Assembly: GCA_963585895.1 (NCBI GenBank)
Contig: OY757904.1
Span: 161,654,742 to 161,718,741 of the forward strand
DNA length: 64,000 nucleotides
Direction: 5' to 3'
Source: Sepioteuthis lessoniana
Taxonomy: Eukaryota > Mollusca > Cephalopoda > Myopsida > Loliginidae
Shown: positions 12,313 to 22,559 of the stretch, one piece after another
Layout: each line of letters opens with the position of its first letter
Numbering within the stretch: the stretch's first letter is position 1
Program-made: the position numbers and the translations under genes
Notes under the pieces: generated by a model
The model's input: the letters and a program-made list of their open reading frames with translations, nothing else
The model's database searches: none
Told to the model about the DNA's origin: nothing

Positions 12313-12360
12313 CTGAAAAAAAAATAATAATAAAAAAATAAGCGAATGCAGCAAATTAGT

Positions 12361-12902
12361 GCAAAAAGAGTCAAAGACTTGACACCAAAGGATCAGGAAG
12401 GGGATCTACTGGGAATTGTGCAAGAAATTGAAATTTGATCACACAACCAAATGGTATAAGCACAAACCAGAATACGTCCTAGAGAATGAGTCATAAAAAA
12501 TTATCAGGGATTTTTAGATATGAGCAGATCACTTATGATAATAAATAAAAAAAAGAAAACTTGCTGAAAAGTGGACTATGCTCTTCCGGCAGACCACTGA
12601 GTGAAAATCAAAGAAAGCAAAAAACAAAGACAACTACTTAGACCTTGCAGAGAAGTAAAAAAGCAATGGAATTTGAAGGTGACAGTGATATTTGTAGTAA
12701 TCAGTGCACTTGCAATGATCCCCAAAACCTTGGTAAGATGGCTAGAGGAGTTAAAAATCAGAGGATAAGCCAAGACCATCCACTGTTGAGGTTGGCCAGA
12801 ATACTGAGAAGAGTCCTGGAGACTTGAGGTCACTCAGACTCCATTGAAAGACTATCAGCTGACACTGAGAAAAACTTGCGAATAATAATAATAATAATAA
12901 TA
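12361..12902 (+). mobile_element. LINE 3' end with (AAT)n tail
   Basis: Decayed 3' end of a non-LTR retrotransposon. Broken frames still show ARILRRVLET and, further 5', a remnant of the DH(T/M)NKWYxHKPE-type segment. It ends with SIERLS-type sequence and an (AAT)n run at 12882-12902. The same 3' module recurs at 26.3-26.9, 45.9-46.3 and 46.9-47.2 kb. It lies in the intron directly upstream of the last receptor exon, antisense to the gene. Many stops and frameshifts. Confidence 0.75.
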
Positions 12903-13039
12903 ATAGTTTTAATGATGATACTTTTGTGACCTGTTTAAGAGTTCTCTTACTAAAAGAATACATGATCACATCTGTAATAGGTGCACAGATAATAAACAAC
13001 CCCTTGTTTAGTCACAATATACCAACCATGAAAAAATTT

Positions 13040-14050
13040 CAAATCGAAACAAACCTTAACGTGGGACCCAGACAACAGGTCTGGGTGTCATGATCAGCAT
13101 GTGCCCCCTTTAAAGCCAACATAGGGACCATTTTGGCTGTTCTTTTTTTAGGTACACGATTGATGAGCTAAGCAACCACACAAATCAGAAACATCAACAC
13201 AAAAAATGGACTAGGGAAGACGGCAAACTTGTACTTCACTGTTATTTTAGGAGCAACCCTACACAAAAAATGGACTAGGGAAGACGGCAAACTTGTACTT
13301 CACTGTTATTTTAGGAGCAACCCTACACAAAAAATGGTATAGATGAAGAATGATAGAAAATCTAGGAAGAATGGGCTTAAGCCAAAGACCAAATTAGGAC
13401 GATAATAAAGAAAAGTTGGCTTTCTGACCTTTGAAGTATGAGAAATACTTCAACAAATAAATAGGGGATCAAGTCAACAAGACCCGAATACAATAAACGA
13501 GACACTAAATACTGAAAAACAAGAACCATTTAACTGGACTGAAGCACAAAGAAATATTAATCAAAACACCACTCATAAGGAAAAAGCTTAACTGAGGTGA
13601 AAATCCAGAGAGAACTCTTTCCGAGAGATGTGATATCACCCTTACAATTTGTAATAGCGATGATGCCACTGAATCACATACGCAGGAAATACACTGGTGG
13701 GTTCAAACTTCATGAATCGCAAAAGAAAATCAACCACCTAATGTACATATACAGCATCAAACTGTTTGCGAAAAATGAAAAAGAATTGGAAATCGAATGC
13801 AAGCAATGAGGATATACTATAGAGTGACAATAATAGGATGGAATTTAGCCTAGAAAAATGTGCCATGATAATAATGAAAAGTGGAAAACGATAGATGACA
13901 GAAGGAATAGAACTACCAAATTAAGAAAAAATCAGAACGATCAGATTAAAAGGAAACTTACAAATATTTGAGAATATTGGAAGCGGACACTCTCAAACAT
14001 GTGGGGATGAAATAAAATTTTTTTAAAAAGAGCACCTTAGGCGAACGAGA
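13040..14050 (+). mobile_element. LINE copy, internally deleted, with reverse transcriptase remnant
   Basis: The 5' part encodes WTREDGKLVLHCYFRSNP, typical of the ORF start of the same LINE family as the previous entry. After a large internal deletion, the reverse transcriptase reads ISPLQFVIAMMPLNHI, YTGGFKLHESQKKINHLM and SIKLFAKNEKELE. The normally catalytic YMDD has become YIYS. The copy stops around KEHLRRTRKILE. A 63-bp segment is tandemly duplicated at about 13197-13326. It sits head-to-tail behind the LINE 3' end at 12361-12902. Confidence 0.75.
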
Positions 14051-14240
14051 AAAATACTTGAAACTTATTCTATTTTCACTTAATAAATTGAGCATTTGTG
14101 ACAATCCAATGGAAACATTCTCAATAATTTGTTGACTCTTGTCAATATGTTATCATTACCTGTTATTTTCACTTGAAAAAATCTTTCATTTATACATTTT
14201 GATACTTTTCATTGAAAATTATCTACACCATCAGTCTACC

Positions 14241-14278
<38 letters not shown>

Positions 14279-14435
14279 CATTTGTACGTGTGTGTGTGTG
14301 TGTGCATTTATCAACCCCCTTCTGCATAAGCTGGTAAATTTTCAAGCACAGTTTAAATATTTGAATTCAGAGTTTTCCTTCTCTGAGATTGGTTGTCATA
14401 CCAAATTTAAAGGAATCAGCCTGTATTACTATTTA
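14051..14435. other. intron DNA with (TA)n and (GT)n
   Basis: AT-rich, with a TA run at 14244-14274 and a GT run at about 14287-14304, directly before a mariner copy. No gene. Confidence 0.5.
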
Positions 14436-15096
14436 CGAGGTGAATTCAATAAGTTTCCATACTTTTTTCGTACGGGCATTTAAAATTGTCGTAGACTCTT
14501 GAAAATTCACTATGTTATTGCTATACATCTTATGAAATGACTGACCTATTTTTATGATTTCAGGTTCAAATCAACTGCTACCGAAGCAATTTGAATACAC
14601 CCTACAAAAGCCTGATTGTCACAGCTGGTGATTTTCAAAAATGCAATCTGACTCTTTGGAGGAACGATATGCGATAAAATTGTGTTTTAAACTTGGAAGA
14701 AATGCCAGAGAAACGTATGGAATGCTTCAGACTGCTTTTGAAGCATCCTGCATGAATCCCAGTTCACAACTCCATCCTTGTCACAGACTATTTGACCAAG
14801 ACAGTTCCTCAGCCTCCCTATATTCCAGACCTTGCTCCCTGTGACTTTTGGTTATTTCTTAAGCTCAGAGGCTGTGGTTATGAAACAATTGAGGAGATGA
14901 AAGAGGCTGTGATGAAGGTCATTGACACTCTCACACAAGAGGATTTCCATGTGGCCTTCCAGAAGTTGTTGTAACGGTACAACAAGTGCATTGCAGCCGG
15001 AGGAGACTACTTCGAAGGGGACTAGAGTTTCATGTGTGTACTATCAATAAAAGTGCCCAAACGAAAAAAGCCTGGAAACTTATCGTATGCACCTCG
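14436..15096 (+). mobile_element. internally deleted mariner element
   Basis: Terminal inverted repeats start CGAGGTGAATTCAATAAG on the left and end ...TATCGTATGCACCTCG on the right. They are flanked by the TA target duplication expected of Tc1/mariner (14434-14435 and 15097-15098). Inside, an N-terminal transposase part (EERYAIKLCFKLGRNARETY) is joined to a C-terminal part with PPYIPDLAPCDFWL and KCIAAGGDYFEGD. The middle, including the first two catalytic Asp regions, is missing. A stop lies in QKLL(stop)RYNKC. Non-autonomous, 661 bp, against about 1.3 kb for a full element. Confidence 0.9.
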
Positions 15097-15098
15097 TA

Positions 15099-15944
15099 CT
15101 CATAGCTGGAGCGAGAATAGTTGGATACATATCTTTCTCAAAGGTATTAGCACTATGAGAAATGAAAACAGCCTCATTCAGGTTTTGAACTTGGCTGGCA
15201 ATGTCCATTTCCTCTGAAAGTAACATTCTACCATGACCTCCCCCCCTCTCTCTCTACATATATATGTATATATATAATCAGAATTAAGATACACCTTATT
15301 AGATAGAATTGAAAATCAGTCAAACGATAAAAGTTCTTTATGCATAAAAGTTGCATTCATTAGTAAATATAATGAAAGTGCAGAGAAAAATATCAAAATG
15401 AGATAATATTTTATTTCATAGTGATATGACTCTAAGTTTCATGCTCCAAATCATTTGGTCAGTTTTCCTTCAATCAATCAACCAATCAATCAATTAATCA
15501 ATCAATCTCTCTCTCTCTCTATATATATATATAAATATATATATATAAAGAAAATAGAAAAACAAAGCAATCACTCCAAAGAAAATTTTTAAAAACTTTT
15601 ATCAGCTTTCAATCTATTGTATCTCCGTGTGCCACACATTTAAACATCATTGCCTGAGCTAATCGTATGATAGTTTTTCAAAAATGGACGCTCATTGAAT
15701 GATTGGACAGTTATATGATCTTTCTTTGTACATATATTTTTCTTTTCTCCTGTTATTTTATTTTATTACACATCAATTGTTGTTCAAGCAACACTTGTTT
15801 CACCATCTAAAAGTCCTAATGAAGGTTTACTGAAACTGAAACGTTTTAATGTTGACTTTCTATTATAATAAATTAATCACTTTTGGATTACTTTGTTTTT
15901 CTGTTTTCTTTATACAATCAGGTTTATTTCCATTGTTTACTTCC
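15099..15944. other. intron DNA with small microsatellites
   Basis: No gene. Contains CT-rich (about 15241-15255), (TCAA)n (about 15472-15503) and CT/TA (15506-15545) runs. Confidence 0.5.
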
Positions 15945-16168
15945 ATAACCGGGCCAATGAATAGAGTGTTCGCCAATGGTCCGGGAGATCGGCGTTCAAT
16001 TCCAGGTCAAGTCATACCAAAGAGTCAAAAAATGGTTTTTATTGCTGCCTTGCTTAACATTCAAAATTAAAAGGTAAGGGTAAAGTGGAGCACCCTCCCC
16101 TACAGTTCGGTGTGATAGCAGTTGAAAAGAGAGCCTTCAGGTCACCCTCGACTAAGGTTGCCAACTTT

Positions 16169-16175
<7 letters not shown>
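15945..16175 (+). repeat. tRNA-derived SINE, family B
   Basis: The head reads GTGTTCGCCAATGGTCCGGG, followed by a B-box-like GCGTTCAATTCC. The body contains CATACCAAAGAGTC and TAAAGTGGAGCA. The tail is GGTTGCCAACTTTACTT and runs straight into a (TA)n tract. Five further copies occur in the window (32.8, 35.0, 44.7, 63.2 minus and 63.5 kb). Confidence 0.85.

Positions 16176-16257
<82 letters not shown>
16174..16257. repeat. (TA)n microsatellite
   Basis: About 42 TA dinucleotides immediately after SINE family B. Confidence 0.95.
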
Positions 16258-16260
<3 letters not shown>

Positions 16261-16309
16261 TGCATTAATTGTTAGTCATTTGAAATTAATAATGTGTTGC
16301 AGAAGGAAG

Positions 16310-16390
<81 letters not shown>
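16310..16390. repeat. (TA)n microsatellite
   Basis: About 40 TA dinucleotides abutting the tail of a Penelope-like fragment. Confidence 0.95.
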
Positions 16391-16393
<3 letters not shown>

Positions 16394-16970
16394 GATCCTT
16401 TGAAGTTTCCTGAAAAGTGTCTTGGTTTCAAGTTGTAACTCGCGGATGAATTTACCAAAATTGTCCTGAGTGCTTTTGAACCTTTCATAGGTCGTCATCG
16501 GGGGTTGCTTGCATGTATGAAGAGTGTTCTGAAAAGGTTCTGAAAGTTTTGGGTTTTTTTATGGCTTAACAAAATTATATAAACGCAGAGTTGGATAAAA
16601 CTGAGATGTTGACGGAATTAAAAACAGAACGCTATCAAAGGAAATAAAATATTATCAAGAAATATGGAATATTTAAAAAAAACAACAAAAAAAAACCCCT
16701 AAAAAATTAAAGGCATTTCAAAACATTGTCGCTATTTTCAAAATTAATTCTATTAATTTTAAGGTTTTTGGTTTTTATATGTAGGGCTTCTAGGATTTGT
16801 GGTCGTAGCTTATTTATTTCGCATGCTATTATACTCTTTATACATGCAAGTAAGCACTGATGATGGCCTTTGAAAGTCCCGAAAGCGCTCAGGACAATTT
16901 TGATAAATTCATCCACCAACTCCAACTTGAAACCAAGACACACACATCAGGAAACTTAAAAGGATCTTAA
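16391..16970 (-). mobile_element. Penelope-like element 3' end with inverted tail copies
   Basis: The minus strand at about 16830-16707 encodes KLRPQILEALHIKTK and NRINFENSDNVLKCL followed by a stop, the C-terminal end of a Penelope-like ORF. A non-coding stretch and a conserved tail (CTATGAAAGGTTCAAAAGCA, CAGGACAATTTTGGTAAATT) follow at 16530-16391 on the minus strand. A second copy of this tail lies in the opposite orientation at about 16845-16968, so the fragment is bracketed by inverted tail copies. Same family as 61106-62335. Most of the reverse transcriptase is absent. Confidence 0.75.
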
Positions 16971-17034
16971 TGAAATGATATAGACAAAATGTGTTTTTAT
17001 TATTCAAACATGCTTAAATGAAAGACTGCTGCCC

Positions 17035-17037
<3 letters not shown>

Positions 17038-17082
<45 letters not shown>

Positions 17083-17270
17083 CAATTATAAAATAAGATA
17101 AGATAATGATAAAACTTAATAAAAACACTTCTCATTTTGTTTGATTCAACAAATATGTACTCTTCTTGGCTATTACTTGGTTGACGGAATAAGTCATGTG
17201 GTTCAATCAGGTGTAAAATTATCAAGTAAATATTTACTTTCATGACCACATTTTATTTTAATCTAATCAT

Positions 17271-17355
<85 letters not shown>
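17038..17355. repeat. two (TA)n microsatellites with spacer
   Basis: TA runs at about 17038-17080 and 17275-17355 separated by unremarkable AT-rich intron sequence. Confidence 0.9.
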
Positions 17356-17360
<5 letters not shown>

Positions 17361-17567
17361 TTAAAGTTTTATTAATTAATATCACTGTTTATGTTTAAAG
17401 AATGAATGCATGTATATGTGTATACATGAGCAGTTATAAGAAGGAGAACCTGCATCGGAGAAATAAAGACTATAATTCTAATTTAGGTGATTACAGCTGA
17501 ATCAATACGAAACGAATATGATGACACAAAAAAATGTCTTTTAGAAAATATTCAATAATAAACAAAC

Positions 17568-17704
17568 ATTTTTAAAGTGTTGTTTTGATATTCCCAGATT
17601 GACCCATTTCCAGACACCTGGTTCTGTTTGCTGGTAATTCAAAAGACGGTAGACTGATTTTGGTTCACGCTGAGAATGGAACTCAAATTCTTGACCGCTC
17701 AAAG
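17568..17704 (-). CDS. exon, end of ligand-binding domain of class C receptor-like gene
   Basis: Acceptor TTTCAG at 17705-17710. With one base from the previous exon it reads TLSGQEFEFHSQREPKSVYR and LLNYQQTEPGVWKWVNLG. This matches the last beta-strands of the mGluR ligand-binding domain (FDENGDxxxRYxIxxxQ...WVxVG). Entry phase 1 fits the upstream exon. Two donors keep frame: GTTTGT after 17568, giving WVNLGISKQHFKN joined to STLALVKFR, or GTCAAT after 17604, ending at VWKW. I prefer the longer form because it gives the usual spacing to the NCD3G domain and a sequon at the junction. Neither donor is strong. Confidence 0.85.
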
Positions 17705-17955
17705 CTGAAATTTAAAAAAAGAAAAAGAAGAAAAAAGAAAATAGAAAAGATATTCAAATTTTTTTAAGGGAATTTTAGAAAAAATTTCAAATAATCAAAC
17801 TGAAATTAGTTCATGAACTGAAATAATGAATCTATTCTAATAACATTTAGGTCCAAATTTGTTTATATTTATAACAAAAATAGAAAAAAATTAAATAATT
17901 CTGTTTCAAATCAAAAGATTGTGATAATTTGGCTTCCATTAAATTTTATAATAGC

Positions 17956-17960
<5 letters not shown>

Positions 17961-18044
<84 letters not shown>
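17961..18044. repeat. (TA)n microsatellite
   Basis: About 42 TA dinucleotides in the intron between the 17.6-kb and 20.7-kb exons. Confidence 0.95.
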
Positions 18045-18045
<1 letters not shown>

Positions 18046-18399
18046 CTGACTATTAGTTTTGACTGAATAGTTTCAACTTTTTGTTTCGCTATTTTCGAGA
18101 TTCAAAAGTATATAGTTGTACAAAAAATATTTTATCGATGTTATTTTCGTTTTGTTTTAAAATTTACTTTTGACATCATGATGTTTATATGTGCTGATTA
18201 TGTAAGATGAATTAGAATCTTTTTACTATCAATTTTTTTTTTCAAAGATAGATTTTATAACTTTTTTTTGTGAGAAAAATATTCTACAAACAAATAGTAA
18301 CCAATTAGTTTTATTTTTACTTTCTTTTTAATTAAAGAAAATGTCAAATAATTGGATTAGGACATTTTTGTTTCCAACATTATTCATAATAATAATAAT

Positions 18400-18540
18400 C
18401 TTCATAGGAAATAGAATAGACGACTTGAGTTCAAATCCCACATGAAGCTGTTTGCATTTACCTTGGGAAAGACATGAATCCATCTGTTCTTCCCCTAGTT
18501 ATGGGTAAATAGTAAGTCAGATAGGGTTCTTTAACCTTAG
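18400..18540 (+). repeat. SINE family A, left part (split copy)
   Basis: Contains GAGTTCAAATCCCACATGAA (B-box-like), CTTGGGAAAGACATGAATCC, TATGGGTAAATAGTA and TTCTTTAACCTTAGTG, in the order seen in intact family A copies. It stops exactly where the next SINE block (GCCAACTAATCTAGGAG) should begin; that block is found at 19158. Confidence 0.7.
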
Positions 18541-19157
18541 TGTAAAATAATTAGGGTGGTAATTAATTATATTATTTGTTTTATTGATAATTCCTTATAT
18601 CAATTATTTCATTATTTAGTTTAGTGAGGTTGTGGATAGGTAACAAATCTTTGAGTGTAAGTGTACTCCATCGCAAAAGTTTATAGTGTGTAATTCTTGC
18701 TCGTGGGTGAGAAGTCAAGTTTGACAGAATGTTTTGTATATTGCCGGGATGATATGTTTTCAAATCGTTGTTGAGGCCGGATGTGATTGACTTAGGGTAA
18801 GATTGATTTGAATTAAATGAAAGTTAATGACACATGTTCTTGCTGATGCAATAATTAAGAAGATATTACATGTAAAAAAAGACAATTTTGGATTGAGGAA
18901 CAGTTGAGTTTTTAAAACCCGAAGATAGAAGTTGGCTTAGACGTTGCTGCGAATTGATCAGAATGCAGGGTGAGTGCCTCTTTGTAGCTGCAAGCGATAT
19001 TTACTCATTAACCCCTCGAAGGTCTTCCTCTCTCCATGTGGTTGTGTCGGACTGCTAGAATTGTAGACTGTCTGAATAAAGACTTTTTCATATTCGAATT
19101 AATGTTGTTTTGAGTTTTTAATCATCAAGATGATATCATGTTTCATCCTTCGATTTG
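18541..19157. other. about 615-bp insertion inside a SINE
   Basis: This unrecognised segment separates the two halves of a family A SINE. No convincing coding sequence. It ends in a segment with AATAAA (about 19076) and pyrimidine-rich DNA. It might be a solo terminal repeat or another non-autonomous element, but clear terminal repeats or target duplications were not identified. Confidence 0.45.
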
Positions 19158-19268
19158 TTGCCAACTAATCTAGGAGAAGGAAAACTCTAAATTCAAACCA
19201 GTTTAACTCAGCTTAGAATTAACCTTATGTTGCATCCGGCCGTGGCAGAGGGGTTGATTAAACACAAC
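19158..19268 (+). repeat. SINE family A, right part (split copy)
   Basis: CAACTAATCTAGGAGAAGG, AATTCAAACCAGTTTAACTC and the tail GGCAGAGGGGTTGATTAAAC match the 3' half of family A SINEs and complete the half at 18400-18540. Confidence 0.7.
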
Positions 19269-20165
19269 TATGATCGCGAAGTTATATAGTATTTCAGTGG
19301 TGAATGATTTATAAGGTCCATCAAATAATTTAGGAAATTGTTTTGATGAATTATTTTACCAACACTTATTTTATCACCAGTTTTACTTTAGCTTATTATT
19401 GTGCGTTTTTATCACAACTTTTTATTGCATTATCCTCATCATCAAGACAACAACACAAATTCCTTTCACTTTCTCTCAACATCTGTCTCTATCAGTCATT
19501 GTAAGTTCTCTAGACGACACCCTCTGTCAGCACAGAGTTGATCAATGTAAGTTTTTGCTGTTTTGCCAACACTAGTATGTCCCTGTGTAAACGTTCAGGG
19601 GAGAACGTTGCAAATGGATTTGTTCTGATTTTTACACCAATGTCCAGTGTGTCTTCTTCATCTTACTTGAATCGTTTATCAGATGGAAGGTAAATAGCTA
19701 TACACCTGTTTTTATCTTTTTTTGTTGAGTGATGTTTACAGAACTTGTTCAAAACAGCATGCAGCAGCCTTGTGTAGTTTCCATCTGACTTTTTCTCCAT
19801 GCGTTTCATTAGAATTTCAATGGTACAATCATACAGTAGGACTGACATTGCTACAACTTGGAAGAATTCTTATTTCATTCTATTAGAGAGATTAGATTTC
19901 CATTTGGTCAATAACCTGTCACTATCGGCCCATGTTTTACCTATGTCTATGTTGACATGGCTTTCAGTAGATGAGATATTACTACCAAGGTATATTACTA
20001 GGTCTACAAATTTCAGAGGGTTACTATTCAATGAAAGGGATGGCAACATCTTAATTAAAACAGATTAACTTTGTTTTATCTGAGTTCATAGAGAAGCCAA
20101 TGCCTCTCACTACTTGTTGCAGGCTTTGTAGCAGAGATTTGCTCTGATCACATTAAAGATAAATC
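19269..20165 (-). mobile_element. LINE reverse transcriptase C-terminal fragment
   Basis: Minus-strand frames encode GIGFSMNSDKTKLICF, VIYLGSNISSTESHVNIDIG, TRLLHAVLNKFCKHHSTKK and QLCADRGCRLENLQ. This is the end of a non-LTR retrotransposon reverse transcriptase with a C-terminal TYIxQLCADTGC-type segment. Several stops and frame changes. It is a different LINE family from those at 12.4-14.0, 26-29 and 46-47 kb, and is probably RTE- or jockey-like. Recognisable coding ends near 19440; 19269-19439 may be its 3' non-coding end. Confidence 0.75.
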
Positions 20166-20681
20166 ATACTGCCAGTACCACTTATAAAAGTTTGTTTAAT
20201 AACTCATAATCATGAGTTATGGGAATAACTAGTATCTCTATTAGAAGGATTCCATTTTTGTATGTTTTTGTGTGCTTTTGTACGTTACTGTGCACCCCCC
20301 CCAAAAAAAATCAATTGTGTTAAAATATTCAAACTTTGAGAATAAAGAAATTTCCTATCCTCTCTACAAGTGTGTGGAGTTTGCATTCTTGCTCACTTCA
20401 ATCATTATAATTTTTCAAGGGAGATAATTATTGAATTCTAATTATAGAGTAATTCAACATAATTACTAATTTGTTTGCAGTTAATTATGATATAAATTCA
20501 ATAAATAGAATATTATTCAACATTTAATGGTTACCAAAGGTGGGGTCTTTAAATAAGATTTTATCAAAATTAAAAACCTTTAGTTAGTTAGGAATTTTGA
20601 ATATTTCTAAAAATTCAATCATTTAAAGAGTAATTTAAACATTGATTGTTGATAGGTTTCTGAAATAATTTGATATCTTAC
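20166..20681. other. intron DNA, nothing recognised
   Basis: AT-rich intron sequence with no ORF or known repeat. Confidence 0.5.
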
Positions 20682-20787
20682 TTTTAAAACGTACTTTCTC
20701 CAAATATCGACTTAATTCTTCCCCTGTCATTTCTTTCATAGCATCACACAAACCTGGTTTTCCATGGCAATATTCCCAATGAATATC
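20682..20787 (-). CDS. exon, ligand-binding domain of class C receptor-like gene
   Basis: Acceptor CTTCTAG and donor GTAAGA bound a 106-base exon encoding DIHWEYCHGKPGLCDAMKEM and TGEELSRYLEKVRFK plus one base. It aligns with the mGluR segment containing LCDAMKPIDGxxLLxxL, one of the best conserved parts of lobe 2 and hinge. The Lys in DAMK corresponds to the glutamate-contacting Lys409 of mGluR1 and is kept. Both cysteines of the usual C-x6-C pattern are present. Phase 0 in, phase 1 out, matching neighbouring exons. Confidence 0.92.
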
Positions 20788-21220
20788 CTAGAAGAAAGAA
20801 AAAAAAAGCAAGTTCAGAAAAAAGAAAAAGATCCTTAACAATGAAAAAGGAAATCATCTAAATGTTTCTTTTCTTTTCTTCATCTGTAAAGAGTTAATAT
20901 CTGAGCCTGTGAAATACTCCACATATTTTTTATATTATCTTATTTTTTTCAGAATATCATGAGTTGTTTATTAAATAACTTTTGATTTTGAACAAAACAA
21001 AACAAAAAATATAAGAAATTCTGTGCAGAACAAGAAATCTATCCTAAACTTCTGGTTGCACCAATTTCACAAGATCAATAACAACAATTTGGGTTAAAGT
21101 TTTTTAATCTCGGAGCCAAAATGTTGAGTTTTGGAGATGTTATATAGTGGAAAAAATCTTCTCTATTAGCTTGCAAGGATTTCAGCTTTATATATCTATA
21201 TAAATATCTCTATATATAAA
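20788..21220. other. intron DNA, nothing recognised
   Basis: AT-rich with no gene. A short CTATATA-rich run precedes the SINE. Confidence 0.5.
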
Positions 21221-21508
21221 GGTGCCCGTGGTGTAATGGTTATCGTCGTGGGAAATGAACCCGGCGACACGAGTTCAAATCCTGGACGAGACTGATTGCA
21301 TTTCACATAGCACTAATACTCTTGGGAAAGGTATGAATTCAATTATTCTCCCTCCAGCTATGGGTAAATAGTAGGGCAGACTAGGTTCTTCAGCCTTGGT
21401 GAGGCAACTAGTCTAGGAGAAGGAAAACTTTTAACTCAAACCTGTTAAACTCCGCTTAAAAATTGACCTTGTGTCATATCCTGCCCAAGCGAAGGGGTTG
21501 GTAAATAT
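21221..21508 (+). repeat. tRNA-derived SINE, family A
   Basis: Near-complete copy. A-box region CGTGGTGTAATGGTTATCG, B-box-like GAGTTCAAATCCTGG, body CTTGGGAAAGGTATGAATTC, TATGGGTAAATAGTAGG and TAGTCTAGGAGAAGGAAAAC, tail AAATTGACCTTGTGTCATAT then GGGGTTGGTAAATATGAATA. The head has the layout of a tRNA promoter but no intact tRNA fold, so it is a SINE and not a tRNA gene. Confidence 0.9.
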
Positions 21509-21719
21509 GAATATCACTATATATAAATATCATTATCTCTTCCTTGCTCTCTCTCTCTCTCTTTCTGTCTCTGTCTCTCTCTCTTTATATATACGTATAT
21601 ATTTGCTACAAACATAAAAAGACATGCAACCTATAAATAGGTGATGAAAATCTCTCAAAATGCTCTGGACAGGCATTCACAATTTACCAGATGCCATATC
21701 TAAAGCTAAAAGGCAGGGT

Positions 21720-21760
<41 letters not shown>

Positions 21761-21816
21761 GAGTAAAAGTAAAAGAAAGTATATTTTCATGATTTTGATA
21801 TTACATACTGTTGATA
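21509..21816. repeat. (CT)n and (TA)n microsatellites
   Basis: CT-rich run at about 21546-21584 and a TA run at about 21725-21757, with short non-coding DNA between. Confidence 0.7.
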
Positions 21817-22342
21817 TGAGGGTTATTCAATAAATAAGGTGAATTTTGCGAAATGATTTGACAATAGGAAGCATTGTTTACGGCTGTATCTTTTTCATTG
21901 AAAGCAAACATAATGGATCCTTCCATGTTCCAGAAGACTGACACAGCATGACCTTTTTCTTGACTGCTGCACTTTAAACTTATTCTTTACCAAAGAGTCA
22001 GTGTTTCCACTTCATGGATTGACTTTTTGACCAAAGCTCGTAGTAGCAAACATGTATTTAACCTATTTTTATACATTTTTGTTTTTCAAAACATGCTTCT
22101 CTGTACACATCACTCATTCTTTTGTAAATTTCATATGATTTGCATTCTCAGCCAGCAAAAATTTGATAACAGACCTCTATTCAAGCCTGGAGCACTCTGA
22201 TTTTCCTTTACAAGACTAAAATATTTTTTACAATAAACCATTTCCAAAAAATACAAAGTTTCCATTAGTTTAAAAAATTCTGAAAAGGAAATGTATTTTA
22301 CCTTTCTGCAAAAATTCCCCTATGGTAATTGAATGACCCTCA
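21817..22342 (-). mobile_element. internally deleted mariner-type element
   Basis: Ends form inverted repeats: TGAGGGTTATTCAATAAATA on the left, and on the right the complement of TGAGGGTCATTCAATTACCA. The minus strand near the right end still encodes VIKFLLAENANHMKF, the N-terminal recognition part of a mariner transposase. At 526 bp most of the transposase is gone, so it is non-autonomous. TIRs and coding differ from the mariners at 14.4 and 39.3 kb: a separate lineage. Confidence 0.8.
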
Positions 22343-22559
22343 CAAATAGAAAAAAAGCTCAAAGAGTAAATGTTAGATGGCAAAAGTTTAGCTTATAAGA
22401 ATTTAAGGGAGATAACTCAATTTACAAAATTTATTGGGTAAGGGGTTAATATACTAAATATGGAATTATTTAAAACCCAAACTTTTTAATCTGGTTGGTT
22501 AAAATGCCTGAATAAATGGTTGCATTCATTGATTTTATGAAGGAATAAATTCTTGTGTA

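Noticed and set aside
16085-16498. Ile-Tyr repeat proteins on both strands (also at 40.1, 44.4 and 61.9 kb)
   Set aside because: Translations of (TA)n tracts.
18581-18763. 60-codon minus-strand frame as a gene
   Set aside because: Lies within the segment that splits a SINE, and has no known motif.
21221-21300. tRNA gene
   Set aside because: A- and B-box-like motifs belong to the head of a SINE repeated many times in the window; no intact cloverleaf is seen.
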